64,000 nucleotides of DNA. It comes from Vibrio sp. LaRot3. Lineage in GTDB: Bacteria; Pseudomonadota; Gammaproteobacteria; Enterobacterales; Vibrionaceae. Location of the stretch: the NCBI RefSeq assembly GCF_027587025.1, contig NZ_JAPPTI010000001.1, positions 1,054,001 through 1,118,000 on the forward strand. The letters run 5' to 3'. Made by a program: the position numbers and the translations under genes. Position 1 is the stretch's first letter; each line of letters begins with the position of its first letter. The notes under the pieces are model-generated. The model did not search any database. It saw only the letters and a list, made by a program, of their open reading frames with translations, and was not told where the DNA came from. Below are positions 51,373 through 59,946 of this stretch, piece after piece.

Positions 51373-52375
51373 TGAATCCTATAACCACACCTAGCTCTAT
51401 CGCGACCTCTTCATGAATGAGGTAGTTAAGCTGCTCTAGTTTATTGTATTGCGCTAAAACGGTTTGATACCCCTGCTTTGTCTGGAGTAAATCAAACAAA
51501 CTTGTCTCTATTGGCCAAGTTTCTAAGGTGTAATTAAACTGATGAACAATACTGTCAGCGAGCTGTTGTTTTCCTCGTGATCGCAGAAGATTATCCAAAC
51601 CTTGACCGTTCGCCAAATACAACGACTGCATGGCGGCGATATTGGCTTTTAAATTAGACATGGATGTTTTCGATCGCCAAGACTCAGCAAAATATGGACG
51701 CGGCTTACCGACTTTAGCGAGTGGACGGCTGAGTTTTTTCATACTGTAATCAAGCTGATTAGATAACAGCGCTATATACTCAGAATCCCAACCCTTTTGG
51801 TCTAGCTCTAACCATGGATTCTGTTGCCAACTACTCGCAATGGTTTTGGCGTTATTGGCTAAGTTTTGGCTGATCGCAACGCCTGTGTGGCAAGTCGCTT
51901 GATTGGTCGCAATATCCGATTGCTTGTCATAAAGCAGCCATTCAATCGAACCTAGGCCTTGAACTGTCACGCTCTGTTTCGCTATTTCACTCGTCTGCCA
52001 TTGTTTATCTTGTTTGATCAACGCTGACATCTTGCGACCAGTGGTGTTCTTTTTATCTGGCCAAAATTGTACATTCCAACTTTGGGCGAGTGCCGCTTGT
52101 GGACCTCGCTCTTGCCCTTGTAGCGCCATCCAAGACTCCATGGTTGAATGCCACTGAGCCTGTACCGTTTGAATGTCAGTACTTTCTGCACAAAACCCTA
52201 TTAGACTCTGCTTGAGTTTAGCCGCTTGGGCATCAAACTTTTGTGCGGCGTCAAACTCAACAAAGTAAACCGCCTGACTGATGTGGCTAGATTGATCAGC
52301 ATGGAGAGCTTGAGATGTAGATTGGCAACCGGTAAGCACCGCTAACACCAATATCGAGAGTGACTGTAGTTTCAT
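51353..52375 (-). CDS. Imelysin-family (M75) lipoprotein
   Basis: 340 residues. Lipobox VLTGC (Cys17) marks a lipoprotein. The body follows the short imelysin fold: helical, with QAQWHSTMESWMALQGQERGP, LGSIEWLLYDKQSD (in the position of the GxHxxE motif, but altered) and LKANIAAMQSLYLANGQGLD. Members are thought to bind iron or haem-like ligands at the envelope. Lies 9 bp after the di-haem gene. Confidence 0.82.
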   Translation of the reverse strand: MKLQSLSILVLAVLTGCQSTSQALHADQSSHISQAVYFVEFDAAQKFDAQAAKLKQSLIGFCAESTDIQTVQAQWHSTMESWMALQGQERGPQAALAQSWNVQFWPDKKNTTGRKMSALIKQDKQWQTSEIAKQSVTVQGLGSIEWLLYDKQSDIATNQATCHTGVAISQNLANNAKTIASSWQQNPWLELDQKGWDSEYIALLSNQLDYSMKKLSRPLAKVGKPRPYFAESWRSKTSMSNLKANIAAMQSLYLANGQGLDNLLRSRGKQQLADSIVHQFNYTLETWPIETSLFDLLQTKQGYQTVLAQYNKLEQLNYLIHEEVAIELGVVIGFNATDGD

Positions 52376-52384
52376 CTCTAATCC

Positions 52385-53800
52385 TTATAACGAGTTTAGG
52401 AAGGCAACCAGCGCTTCACGTTCTTGTTTATTAAGCTTTAGCACTTTTTGCTTTGCAGGTTCTGCTTCCCCACCGTGCCACAGTACCGCTTCCATCACAT
52501 TACGCGCGCGGCCATCATGTAATAAGAAGGTATGGCCGTTCACTTCTTGGGTATAGCCAAGTCCCCACAACGGCGGTGTTTTCCACTCCGTTCCTGTTGC
52601 TAAGTACTCAGGTCGGTTATCCGCCAACCCTTCGCCCATATCATGCAACAGTAAATCAGTATAAGGATGAATAAGCTGATTAGAAATCGCAGGCAAACCC
52701 TCTCGATGGCCAGTTTTCACCTCTGTTTTATGGCAGCTGTCGCAACCAATGTTTTTAAACAGCTTTTGACCCGCTATCACCTGAGGATCATTGACGTTGC
52801 GACGAGTTGGCACAGCTAAGTGTTGAGAGTAGAACTCAACGAAGTCTAAAATATTGTCACTGACTTCTGGTTTACCGCCGTGTGGCATCTCCTGACAGAT
52901 GGTCTGCTTCTCTGTACAGTTTTCAACTGGGAATAGATTGCTAGTTAAGCCGACATCGCCATTAAATGCTGCGGCATTTTGCTGCATTAAGCTCGGCTGA
53001 CCCGCTTTCCAACCAAAGCGACCAATTGAGAAACCTTTCTTCTCAATATCCCACACTTTGTTGGTTTTGCCTGAGATGCCATCGCCATTCGCATCCTCTT
53101 CGTCCGCCCACCCTAGCAGCGTTTCATCGGGAATGCTCTCTAACAAGCCTAAACCAATCATCGGCGGCGCGACACGGGCAGACATCATGGTGTCAGGGTG
53201 CATCGCTCCATAGCCAAGATGCGTAATGGTCAAATTCGGTTTACGAAGAGTAACGACTGTTCCATCAGCAAACGTTACAGGTACATCACTATAAGAAATA
53301 TTGATTTTGCCTTCCGGCTTTTTGTCTTGCAGCGCAAAGTCTTGTAACTGATCACCGTAAGTTGGCTCAGGAATGACACCATCTTTGATAAAAGCTTTCT
53401 TTTGCTCTGGCGTCATCGCAGGAATACTTAAACGCACTAACATAGACACGGCGTGTAGATCGCCTTTTTCTGGGGGATGGCCACGACCATCTTTAATGTG
53501 ACAGTTTTGGCAGCCATTAGTATTAAATAGTGGGCCTAGACCGTCGCGCGCATCGGTTGATGCTGGGGCTTGCACCCAAGGGTTACGGAAAAAACTGTTA
53601 CCGACGCTAAAATCGAGTTGCTTACTCATTGGTAAGTTTCGGGCAGGCAATGAAAATGCGTTTGCACCTTCTTTTTTAACCGAAGTATTACCGCCAGATT
53701 TAACCTCGTTTGCAGCACTAGGCAATGAACATAGCCCAGCGACCAGTAAAATAGATAAGCGCCTATTCAAGGCGAAAAAGAAATTCATGTACAACTTCAT
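52385..53800 (-). CDS. Di-haem oxidoreductase (DUF1111, thiol oxidoreductase-like)
   Basis: 471 residues. Signal peptide (LSILLVAGLCSLPSAA), two haem c motifs: CQNCH (97-101) and CDSCH (about residue 350). Other family segments are GLGPLFNTNGCQNCH, DANGDGISGKTNKVWD and LWGLGYTQEVNGHTFLLHDGRARN. Expected periplasmic, with electron-transfer or peroxidase-like activity. Sits between two imelysin genes, where it might change the redox state of iron (inference). An in-frame ATG 12 nt downstream is an alternative start. Confidence 0.9.
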   Translation of the reverse strand: MKLYMNFFFALNRRLSILLVAGLCSLPSAANEVKSGGNTSVKKEGANAFSLPARNLPMSKQLDFSVGNSFFRNPWVQAPASTDARDGLGPLFNTNGCQNCHIKDGRGHPPEKGDLHAVSMLVRLSIPAMTPEQKKAFIKDGVIPEPTYGDQLQDFALQDKKPEGKINISYSDVPVTFADGTVVTLRKPNLTITHLGYGAMHPDTMMSARVAPPMIGLGLLESIPDETLLGWADEEDANGDGISGKTNKVWDIEKKGFSIGRFGWKAGQPSLMQQNAAAFNGDVGLTSNLFPVENCTEKQTICQEMPHGGKPEVSDNILDFVEFYSQHLAVPTRRNVNDPQVIAGQKLFKNIGCDSCHKTEVKTGHREGLPAISNQLIHPYTDLLLHDMGEGLADNRPEYLATGTEWKTPPLWGLGYTQEVNGHTFLLHDGRARNVMEAVLWHGGEAEPAKQKVLKLNKQEREALVAFLNSL

Positions 53801-53865
53801 TCCAGTGATCTCTTTGACATCATCACCCTATGAGTAATAGTTAATTTTGTTCGGGTGATTAAAAA

Positions 53866-53890
53866 CAAAAAGGGCTCATAAGAGCCCTTT
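53866..53890 (-). terminator. Terminator-like hairpin after the first imelysin gene
   Basis: Minus-strand AAAGGGCTC-TTAT-GAGCCCTTT then TTGTTTTT. It may only partly stop transcription into the di-haem gene. Confidence 0.85.
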
Positions 53891-53948
53891 CTATACCTAA
53901 CCATCTCTATTGATTCGAGATACAGTTAGAGCACTACGTTAAATCGCA

Positions 53949-55211
53949 TTAAAACTCGTGATCGGCCGTATCTGGGTTTAGGCTATCGATACCGATAACA
54001 CCCGCAGCGCGCTCGATAGAAGCAGTCTGAGCAACAAGTGACATGATTGTCTTGTTCACAAGCGCATTACCTTGCTCATTACCTGCTGCGATTAGCTGGT
54101 CAAAGAACTGGTTGTTTTTCTCAGCGGCAGTCACTAGCTCACCAACTTGGGCGCGAGTATTATCAAATTGCTTTTGAATCTCGTCTGCGGCTTTTTGGTC
54201 TTTACTTGCTACCAAGTCATAAATACTTGGGCCTTCTAGTTTAGTACCGTCTGCTTTGTCGTATGTACCAGTGTAGACGTTATAGATGCCTTGCTCATTG
54301 TAGTAATGAGAGTTGTGCGTGTTATCTGAGAAACAATCGTGCTCATCTTCAGTAGAGTTCGCTTCTAGAGCTACCTTCATACGCTCACCCGCTAGCTCGC
54401 CTAGAGAAAGTGAACCCATACCAAATAGCATTTTGCGTAGACCATTTTCCGCCGAACCATTGACTAGCTCTTCACGGTAGTTGCCTTTTTCAGACGCTGA
54501 CCACTGTTTCTCCATCCACTCTAGATCTTGAATTAGAAGATCTGCCGCTGCGCGTAGGTATTCACCACGACGATCACAGTTACCGTTAGTACACTCAGCA
54601 CCAACAACAAAATCTGTGTAAGCACGCTCACCGGCACCTGCATTAGTGCCGTTTAGATCTTGACCCCAAAGTAGGAATTCAATCGCGTGGTAACCAGAGG
54701 CTACGTTCGCTTCAGAACCACCAACTTCATTAAGATCAGCAATCAGTTCTGGGGTGATTTTCGCAACATCTAACTTTGTTGAACCAATCATTAGCTCTTT
54801 ATTTGCCACGATGTTCGCTGTTGCACCTTCGTTACCCAACTCATATTGGTAATCGGATGCTACGTAGTCGATAAGACCTTCATCTAACGGCCATGCGTTA
54901 AGTTGGCCTTCCCAATCATCAACGATCACGTTACCAAAACGGAAAACTTCAGACTGTTGGTACGGTACACGTGAATCAAGCCATGCTTGCTTTACTTGTT
55001 CTAGCTTTGCTGCTGATGGTGCAGCAAGAAAAGATTCGATTGATTGGTCTAGAGTGTTGGCGGTCGTCAATGCATCAGCAAATACGGCATGAGCAAGGTC
55101 AGCATAGTGTTCTACTACCTGCTCCTTCGTTACATCTGCTGCAAATACTGTGCTACTTGCGAGTACTAGAGAAGTCGCGATTGAACGCGCTAAGACTGAT
55201 TTTACCTTCAT
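53949..55211 (-). CDS. IrpA-like imelysin (M75) iron-regulated protein
   Basis: 420 residues with signal peptide 1-24 (STVFA/ADVT). Two imelysin repeats and the conserved motif GYHAIEFLLWG (GxHxxE, His175/Glu178), proposed to bind metal. The ATG at 55211 gives the natural signal peptide. A near-perfect Fur box lies 46 bp upstream. Imelysins were described as iron-regulated (IrpA, ICMP, EfeO M75 domain), so a role in iron or haem acquisition is likely. First gene of a four-gene cluster. Confidence 0.9.
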   Translation of the reverse strand: MKVKSVLARSIATSLVLASSTVFAADVTKEQVVEHYADLAHAVFADALTTANTLDQSIESFLAAPSAAKLEQVKQAWLDSRVPYQQSEVFRFGNVIVDDWEGQLNAWPLDEGLIDYVASDYQYELGNEGATANIVANKELMIGSTKLDVAKITPELIADLNEVGGSEANVASGYHAIEFLLWGQDLNGTNAGAGERAYTDFVVGAECTNGNCDRRGEYLRAAADLLIQDLEWMEKQWSASEKGNYREELVNGSAENGLRKMLFGMGSLSLGELAGERMKVALEANSTEDEHDCFSDNTHNSHYYNEQGIYNVYTGTYDKADGTKLEGPSIYDLVASKDQKAADEIQKQFDNTRAQVGELVTAAEKNNQFFDQLIAAGNEQGNALVNKTIMSLVAQTASIERAAGVIGIDSLNPDTADHEF

Positions 55212-55256
55212 TGAAAAAGTCCTTGTTGAGCTGTATATCACTTTCTTGTTATTGAG

Positions 55257-55271
55257 TGCTAATTATTATCA
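55257..55271 (-). promoter_or_regulatory. Fur box upstream of the imelysin cluster
   Basis: Minus-strand TGATAATAATTAGCA matches the 15-bp Fur consensus TGATAATnATTATCA at all but one defined position. Suggests iron repression of the cluster. Confidence 0.75.
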
Positions 55272-55327
55272 TTTGCACTTTCTGGAGGGGATAATACTTA
55301 TTTACAATTTATTTTCAAGAAGAATAC

Positions 55328-55355
55328 AAAAAAACCTCATAAAAATGAGGTTTTT
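55328..55355 (-). terminator. Intrinsic terminator after ribA
   Basis: AAAACCTCAT-aaaa-ATGAGGTTTTT, symmetric, about 22 bp after the ribA stop. Confidence 0.88.
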
Positions 55356-55376
55356 ATCGTGCTAGAGAAGTGACAA

Positions 55377-55973
55377 CTACACTTTTAAATGATGCTTACC
55401 GTGAGACTTCTTGGCTTGCAGGTAACTCTCGTTACCCTCTTTAACATGAGCAAGGGTATTAACAACTTCAACAATCTCAATACCATGCTCTTTGAGTTCT
55501 CTGACTTTCTTCGGGTTGTTTGTAACGAGTTTGATCTTAGTTACACCCAACGCAAGCAGCATTTGCGCAGCTTCAGTAAAGTCTCGCAAATCATCACCAA
55601 AACCTAAGTGGTTATTGGCTTCATAAGTGTTCATGCCTTGGCTTTGTAGTTTGTACGCATCTATCTTGTTGTACAAACCGATACCACGACCTTCTTGGCG
55701 CAAATAAAGAATAATGCCGCCCGCGTCGCCCATCTTGTTGATGGTCTCATCTAACTGTTCACCGCAATCACAACGAGAGGAATGGAAAACATCACCGGTC
55801 AAACATTCAGAATGCATACGAACCAACGGCACTGCATCGGTTTGGTCTGCCTGTTTAAAGATGACCGCTACGTGTTCTTTGTCTGTATTTAGGCCTTTAA
55901 AAGAAAGAATTTCTGCGTCGATGCTGCTGTTGAGGCCGACTTTAAAATCTACTCTGGCTCGTACTTCCGCCAT
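55377..55973 (-). CDS. ribA: GTP cyclohydrolase II
   Basis: 198 residues, the E. coli RibA size. Zinc ligands Cys57, Cys68, Cys70 in [17 protein letters not shown]; the active site includes RQEGRGIGL and TNNPKKV. Opens GTP for riboflavin synthesis. The ATG at 55973 gives a family-like N-terminus; the ORF reaches back another 14 codons. Its position beside iron-regulated genes recalls siderophore-independent, flavin-linked iron reduction, but no link is shown. Confidence 0.93.
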   Translation of the reverse strand: MAEVRARVDFKVGLNSSIDAEILSFKGLNTDKEHVAVIFKQADQTDAVPLVRMHSECLTGDVFHSSRCDCGEQLDETINKMGDAGGIILYLRQEGRGIGLYNKIDAYKLQSQGMNTYEANNHLGFGDDLRDFTEAAQMLLALGVTKIKLVTNNPKKVRELKEHGIEIVEVVNTLAHVKEGNESYLQAKKSHGKHHLKV

Positions 55974-56079
55974 ATTTATACTCACTTGAATCTCGTTTCT
56001 TGTTATCGCATTCATCTAAAACGCCTTTCGTGACTAACTATGAGGACTATTACCTCAGAATTCAATGGTTAGATCACAT

Positions 56080-56096
56080 TTGTTATAATATAACAA
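56080..56096. promoter_or_regulatory. Perfect palindrome in the ribA upstream region
   Basis: TTGTTATA-A-TATAACAA, 107 bp before the ribA ATG. It overlaps a possible -10 (TATATT on the minus strand). TGAGG/CCTCA forms another small hairpin at 56041-56057. Confidence 0.4.
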
Positions 56097-56152
56097 TTAA
56101 AGTTAAATTTTGTCTATGGGCACCTAAACTCATATTTTTGCTCAGAAACGAC

Positions 56153-56186
56153 GCCGCCCCAGCCTATTTTCATAAGCTGGGGCGGC
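56153..56186 (-). terminator. GC-rich hairpin after the 58-residue gene
   Basis: GCCGCCCCAGC / GCTGGGGCGGC, perfect 11-bp stem, 12-nt loop, 28 nt after the small gene's stop. No good T-run on the minus strand; AAAAATTTTT on the plus side. Direction uncertain. Confidence 0.5.
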
Positions 56187-56213
56187 AAAAATTTTTAAAT
56201 CGTTAAAACGCGA

Positions 56214-56390
56214 TTAGTGCGCTTGTTGGCGTTGCCATACTGAAAGTTCAACCCAAACGTGCTCTAGCTCTCTCAACTCTTCATCAGTCAAAACCGTAAG
56301 AGTTGGCTTAGTTTGCGGCAAAGTATACGCTTGTAACGAACTGATATGCGTATAAAAATCTTTCTTTAATTGTACTAACAACGATTCCAC
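56214..56390 (-). CDS. Small protein, 58 residues, GTG start
   Basis: Encodes MESLLVQLKKDFYTH... ending ELSVWQRQQAH. Predicted mostly helical, with an acidic segment TDEELRELEHVWVEL. SD AGGAAA lies 7 nt before the GTG, and a GC-rich hairpin follows. No known domain; soluble. It fills most of an otherwise empty 600-bp gap between ribA and the DUF2947-like gene, and the composition is coding-like. Function unknown. Confidence 0.65.
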   Translation of the reverse strand: MESLLVQLKKDFYTHISSLQAYTLPQTKPTLTVLTDEELRELEHVWVELSVWQRQQAH

Positions 56391-56576
56391 AGCACTTTCC
56401 TACTAACAATCCATTAAACGTATATTTCGCTTACATACCGTATGCGATAACTAAGAAAATATGATAACAAATGAGACAGATCGTGCATATTTTAGTTTAA
56501 GTTATGGGACAAAAATCACACAAAATATCATTGATTTACAAAAACAATTAAGATCCGTTTTTTGATCATTTGCCCA

Positions 56577-56614
56577 TAAAAAACGGCGAATGGATCTTTT
56601 TTATCCATTCGCCG
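56577..56614 (-). terminator. Intrinsic terminator of the rimJ/HD/DUF2947 operon
   Basis: Minus-strand CGGCGAATGGAT-aaaaaag-ATCCATTCGCCG then TTTTTTATG, 28 nt after the stop. Confidence 0.92.
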
Positions 56615-56642
56615 CTCTAATTTTTACTCGATGGTAAGTGGC

Positions 56643-57116
56643 TTAATTACGCTTGCCTAACTTAACTTGGCCTTCTGAATCAAACCAAAGTGCTTCGTTA
56701 CGACGGCGACCAATCAGAATTGGGCCATCATCGTAAAACAGGAAGTTTTTCCAATGCTTTTTAAATATGATCCACTTGGTTTCAATGACGTTATATTTTT
56801 CGTAGCAAAAATATACAGTTACGTCATCTTGCCAATCCATATGTTGCAACACTTCTTCCGGTAAGCCTTGCTCGTCATTTTCCCAAGCAGCCATCCAATC
56901 AACGCTGTTCTGCCAATTATTATCGTTACTAGGCCAATCGCTGCTGCTTAAACGATCTGCATCAGGACTTTGAGCACTGATATTTTCTTTCCATAACTGA
57001 GCCGCCCTTGCTTGATCCATCGGCTTGATCGCCGCAAGATCTTGCTCTGGTATAGGCATCGATTGGTGCGTGAAAATCCATTTTCTTTGGTATTGTTCCA
57101 AAGGTAAGTACGACAT
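56643..57116 (-). CDS. DUF2947-like protein
   Basis: 157 residues, soluble, Trp-rich and acidic (SSDWPSNDNNWQNSVDWMAAWEND). Ends with YNVIETKWIIFKKHWKNFLFYDDGPILIGRRRNEALWF, a pattern I recall as DUF2947. The ATG at 57116 has SD GAGGAAC. Last gene of the tyrR-rimJ-HD-DUF2947 series, 13 bp after the HD gene. Function unknown. Confidence 0.65.
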   Translation of the reverse strand: MSYLPLEQYQRKWIFTHQSMPIPEQDLAAIKPMDQARAAQLWKENISAQSPDADRLSSSDWPSNDNNWQNSVDWMAAWENDEQGLPEEVLQHMDWQDDVTVYFCYEKYNVIETKWIIFKKHWKNFLFYDDGPILIGRRRNEALWFDSEGQVKLGKRN

Positions 57117-57129
57117 CAAAGTTCCTCGA

Positions 57130-57717
57130 TTACGACTTTAGCCAGCCCTTTTCGCTGGCATCTTGTATCATTTGTTTGGCTTTATCCCATAACACGGTCG
57201 AGCCAAGTTCTATTTTCTGATTAACGGTCAACGCTTGTTGCTTAGTGACTTGGTGCTCTCGCCAACTTTGACCGTCATTATGATAATTAAGAAGCATTGG
57301 AATAATTCTATCCAATGCTTTAGCAAATCTTGCGTCTGCGGTTTGAGCCTGTTCAAACTCAAGCCAGATAGCCATTAGCTCGTCACCTTGAGATTCGGGT
57401 AACAAACCAAATAAGCGTTGTGCTGCCGCCAGTTCTTTCTCTTCTTGCTGCTCTGAAGCCACTTGGTCATACACAAAGGTATCGCCTGCATCGATTTCAA
57501 CAATATCATGCAACAGAAGCATTTTAACCACACGGGCAATATCGACGGGTTCATTGGCATGTTCTTCCATAAGAATAGCCATCAACGCCACATGCCAGCT
57601 GTGTTCAGCACTATTTTCTAAACGTTTTTCCGCACTTTTCACGCGAGTTCTGCGCAAAACCGATTTCAGCTTATCTAATTCCATTAACAAGTTGAGCTGC
57701 TTTTCCAATCTTTCCAT
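57130..57717 (-). CDS. HD-domain phosphohydrolase (YfbR-like)
   Basis: 195 residues. HD-domain metal motif: His39 in ENSAEHSWHVAL, His70-Asp71 in LLLHDIVEIDAGD and a later Asp in ALDRIIPML. The layout is that of HD_3/YfbR-type 5'-deoxynucleotidases, but YfbR itself is not certain. Starts 2 bp after the rimJ stop, so probably coupled. Confidence 0.85.
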   Translation of the reverse strand: MERLEKQLNLLMELDKLKSVLRRTRVKSAEKRLENSAEHSWHVALMAILMEEHANEPVDIARVVKMLLLHDIVEIDAGDTFVYDQVASEQQEEKELAAAQRLFGLLPESQGDELMAIWLEFEQAQTADARFAKALDRIIPMLLNYHNDGQSWREHQVTKQQALTVNQKIELGSTVLWDKAKQMIQDASEKGWLKS

Positions 57718-57719
57718 CG

Positions 57720-58301
57720 TTAACTTGCCGCTTTCCAGTTAGGGTTAACCAATGACGTCAGTTTATGGTCTTGCCATTGTCCATTGATAAGTAAGTAATC
57801 TTTTGCAAAGCCTTCTTCTTTAAAACCTAAACGCTTTAGTACCGCTTCACTGCGCTGATTATGGGGCATATAGCTGGCCATGATTCTATGCATGTTTTGA
57901 ATGCTAAACATATATTGAGTCGCCAGCGTCAGCGCACGAGTCATTACACCTCGGCCTTGAGCGGTTTTGGCAAGTGAATAGCCGACATTACACGCATGAA
58001 ATGGAAAACGAGCCAGATTACTAAATGAGATAGTTCCAAGCATATCGCCCGACTCTCTATCTAGAACTAAAAGATAGAAACCCAGCCCCATCTTGTGCAG
58101 CTCACTGAGCTTTATGAGTCGTTGAGCCCAACCTGCTTGACTAAAAAACTCAGGTTCACGTTTAGGCTCCCACTGTTGTAAGTGACGGCGGTTCTCAATG
58201 AAGTAAGCGCATATCATCGACGCATCCGTTGCCTCAGCAGTGCGTACTATGATGTCACCATCCACTTCATACATTTGCTGTGGGGTACTGACTTTAGACA
58301 T
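57720..58301 (-). CDS. rimJ: GNAT acetyltransferase RimJ
   Basis: 193 residues, aligned by eye with E. coli RimJ along the whole length: ENRRHLQQWEPKREPEFF, FHACNVGYSLAKTAQGRGVM (acetyl-CoA loop QGRGVM), MHRIMASYMPHNQRSEAVLKRLGF and KDYLLINGQWQDH. RimJ acetylates the N-terminus of ribosomal protein S5. The ATG overlaps the tyrR TGA by one base (TGATG), so translation is coupled to tyrR. Confidence 0.9.
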   Translation of the reverse strand: MSKVSTPQQMYEVDGDIIVRTAEATDASMICAYFIENRRHLQQWEPKREPEFFSQAGWAQRLIKLSELHKMGLGFYLLVLDRESGDMLGTISFSNLARFPFHACNVGYSLAKTAQGRGVMTRALTLATQYMFSIQNMHRIMASYMPHNQRSEAVLKRLGFKEEGFAKDYLLINGQWQDHKLTSLVNPNWKAAS

Positions 58302-59845
58302 CAAACTTTACGAATTCCGTATTCTCGTAGCTTATTTGCTACTGAAGTATGTGAGACGTTTAAGCGCTTAGCCAACTTACGGCTTGATGGGAAGTTTTGA
58401 TAAAGACGCTCCAAGACTTGAGATTCATACTCTTTCATTATCTCGTCCAAAGAGCCATCTAGATTTAGGCTTACGCCACCACCGACTGACGTTTCAACTT
58501 GAGGTAAGTGGAACAAATCAATGGTTAGTGTATCGCTTTCTAACTCAGTGAGCGCGCGCAGTACCATATTTTCTAACTGACGCATATTGCCCGGCCAGTT
58601 GTACGATGACAGCTGATCAATCAGGTCAACGTTCAGGCGCGGCTTCGCAATACCAAGCTGATTGATGTATTTACTAACAAACAAATCCAGTAGCGGCGCA
58701 ATGTCATTGGCACGGTCACGCAAAGATGGAATGTTCAAAGTAAGCACGTTTAATCGATAGAACAGGTCTTCTCGGAAGCTACCTGACTCGGCAAGATCAG
58801 CCAAATTATGTCGGGTTGACGCAATCACGCGCACGTCCACTTTCACTTCGTGCTCTTCACCCACACGGCGGAAAGTACCATCTTGCAATAAACGCAACAG
58901 TTTGATTTGCAAATGGGCGCTCATTTCACCAATTTCATCAAGGAAGACAGTACCGCCATTCGCTTGTTCGAAAATGCCTTTATGACCTTCTTGATGGTTA
59001 AATGAACCCGGCGCATGACCAAATAGTTCTGTCTCTGCGACGTCGTCAGGCATAGAGGCGCAACTTAACACAAGGAAAGGGGCACTCGCTCTGCTTGAAC
59101 GGCTATGACACGCACGCGCCAACATTTCTTTACCCGTGCCCGTTTCCCCCTGAATAAGCAGAGGCTGCTCCAAACCAGATAGTTTTTTAGCTTGGCTAAT
59201 CAGTGCTTTATGGCGATTAGATACACCAACAAAATGTTCGAAACCCAAATTGTTGTGCACTGGAAGCGAGTCGGCCGCTAAGCTCTTTTCTTGCGTCGAG
59301 CGAATGATCATTACCGTGCTGGCCAAAATCGACTCATTCGATTCTGTAGTGATGTAAACCGGCATGATTTCCATCACGTAATCAAGGCCATTAATGACGA
59401 TTTCTTCACGCTGACGAGTGATGTTGCCCTCTACCCATTGAGCAAAATTGAAGCTTGAGATCAATTGACTGACTGGATAAGAGATCACGTCCTGCTCTTC
59501 GCGACTAAACAGGCTAAGGGCTGCGTGGTTGGCCATATCAACGTTGCCCTTGAGGTCAATCGCCAATACGGGTTCTGGAAGGTTGTTCAATAAAGAAAGC
59601 AGTTCAGTGTTATGCCTTTCCATTGGCATAAACTGGATTTTACGCACGTCCTTTACACCAGCGATGCGGCGAATCTCTGCCATTAGTTCGCTGAAGGTAT
59701 CGAAATCAATATCGGGACAGTTTAGATAAATGATGCCCGAGACATCGATTTCAATACCACGTAAATCAATACTTTTTGAAGCAAGTATATCGAGCAACTC
59801 GCGGGTTAAGCCGAGTCGATCTTCGCAAAAAACTTCTAAACGCAC
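58301..59845 (-). CDS. tyrR: Aromatic amino acid regulator TyrR
   Basis: 514 residues: ACT domain (1-75), PAS (about 80-190), AAA+ domain with Walker A GETGTGKE and ELFGHAPGSFNH, and a C-terminal HTH (SRKLAKRLNVSHTSVANKLREYGI). The sigma-54-contact GAFTGA loop is replaced by HAPGSF, as expected for TyrR, which works with sigma-70. GTG start with GGAGC 8 nt upstream. Regulates aromatic amino acid synthesis and transport. Confidence 0.96.
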   Translation of the reverse strand: MRLEVFCEDRLGLTRELLDILASKSIDLRGIEIDVSGIIYLNCPDIDFDTFSELMAEIRRIAGVKDVRKIQFMPMERHNTELLSLLNNLPEPVLAIDLKGNVDMANHAALSLFSREEQDVISYPVSQLISSFNFAQWVEGNITRQREEIVINGLDYVMEIMPVYITTESNESILASTVMIIRSTQEKSLAADSLPVHNNLGFEHFVGVSNRHKALISQAKKLSGLEQPLLIQGETGTGKEMLARACHSRSSRASAPFLVLSCASMPDDVAETELFGHAPGSFNHQEGHKGIFEQANGGTVFLDEIGEMSAHLQIKLLRLLQDGTFRRVGEEHEVKVDVRVIASTRHNLADLAESGSFREDLFYRLNVLTLNIPSLRDRANDIAPLLDLFVSKYINQLGIAKPRLNVDLIDQLSSYNWPGNMRQLENMVLRALTELESDTLTIDLFHLPQVETSVGGGVSLNLDGSLDEIMKEYESQVLERLYQNFPSSRKLAKRLNVSHTSVANKLREYGIRKV

Positions 59846-59946
59846 TGAAATGCTCCAAGATTAAGGTGTCAGAAAAAGTTGACAGTAGTTTCCCCTAAGC
59901 CTAGATCCTCGTCAAGCAAAGCGATATTACTTGCTTCACATTCGTG

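Noticed and set aside
56461-56565. 34-codon plus-strand frame (ATG to TGA) after the 58-residue gene
   Set aside because: No ribosome-binding site, AT-rich, and it ends just before a terminator of the opposite strand.
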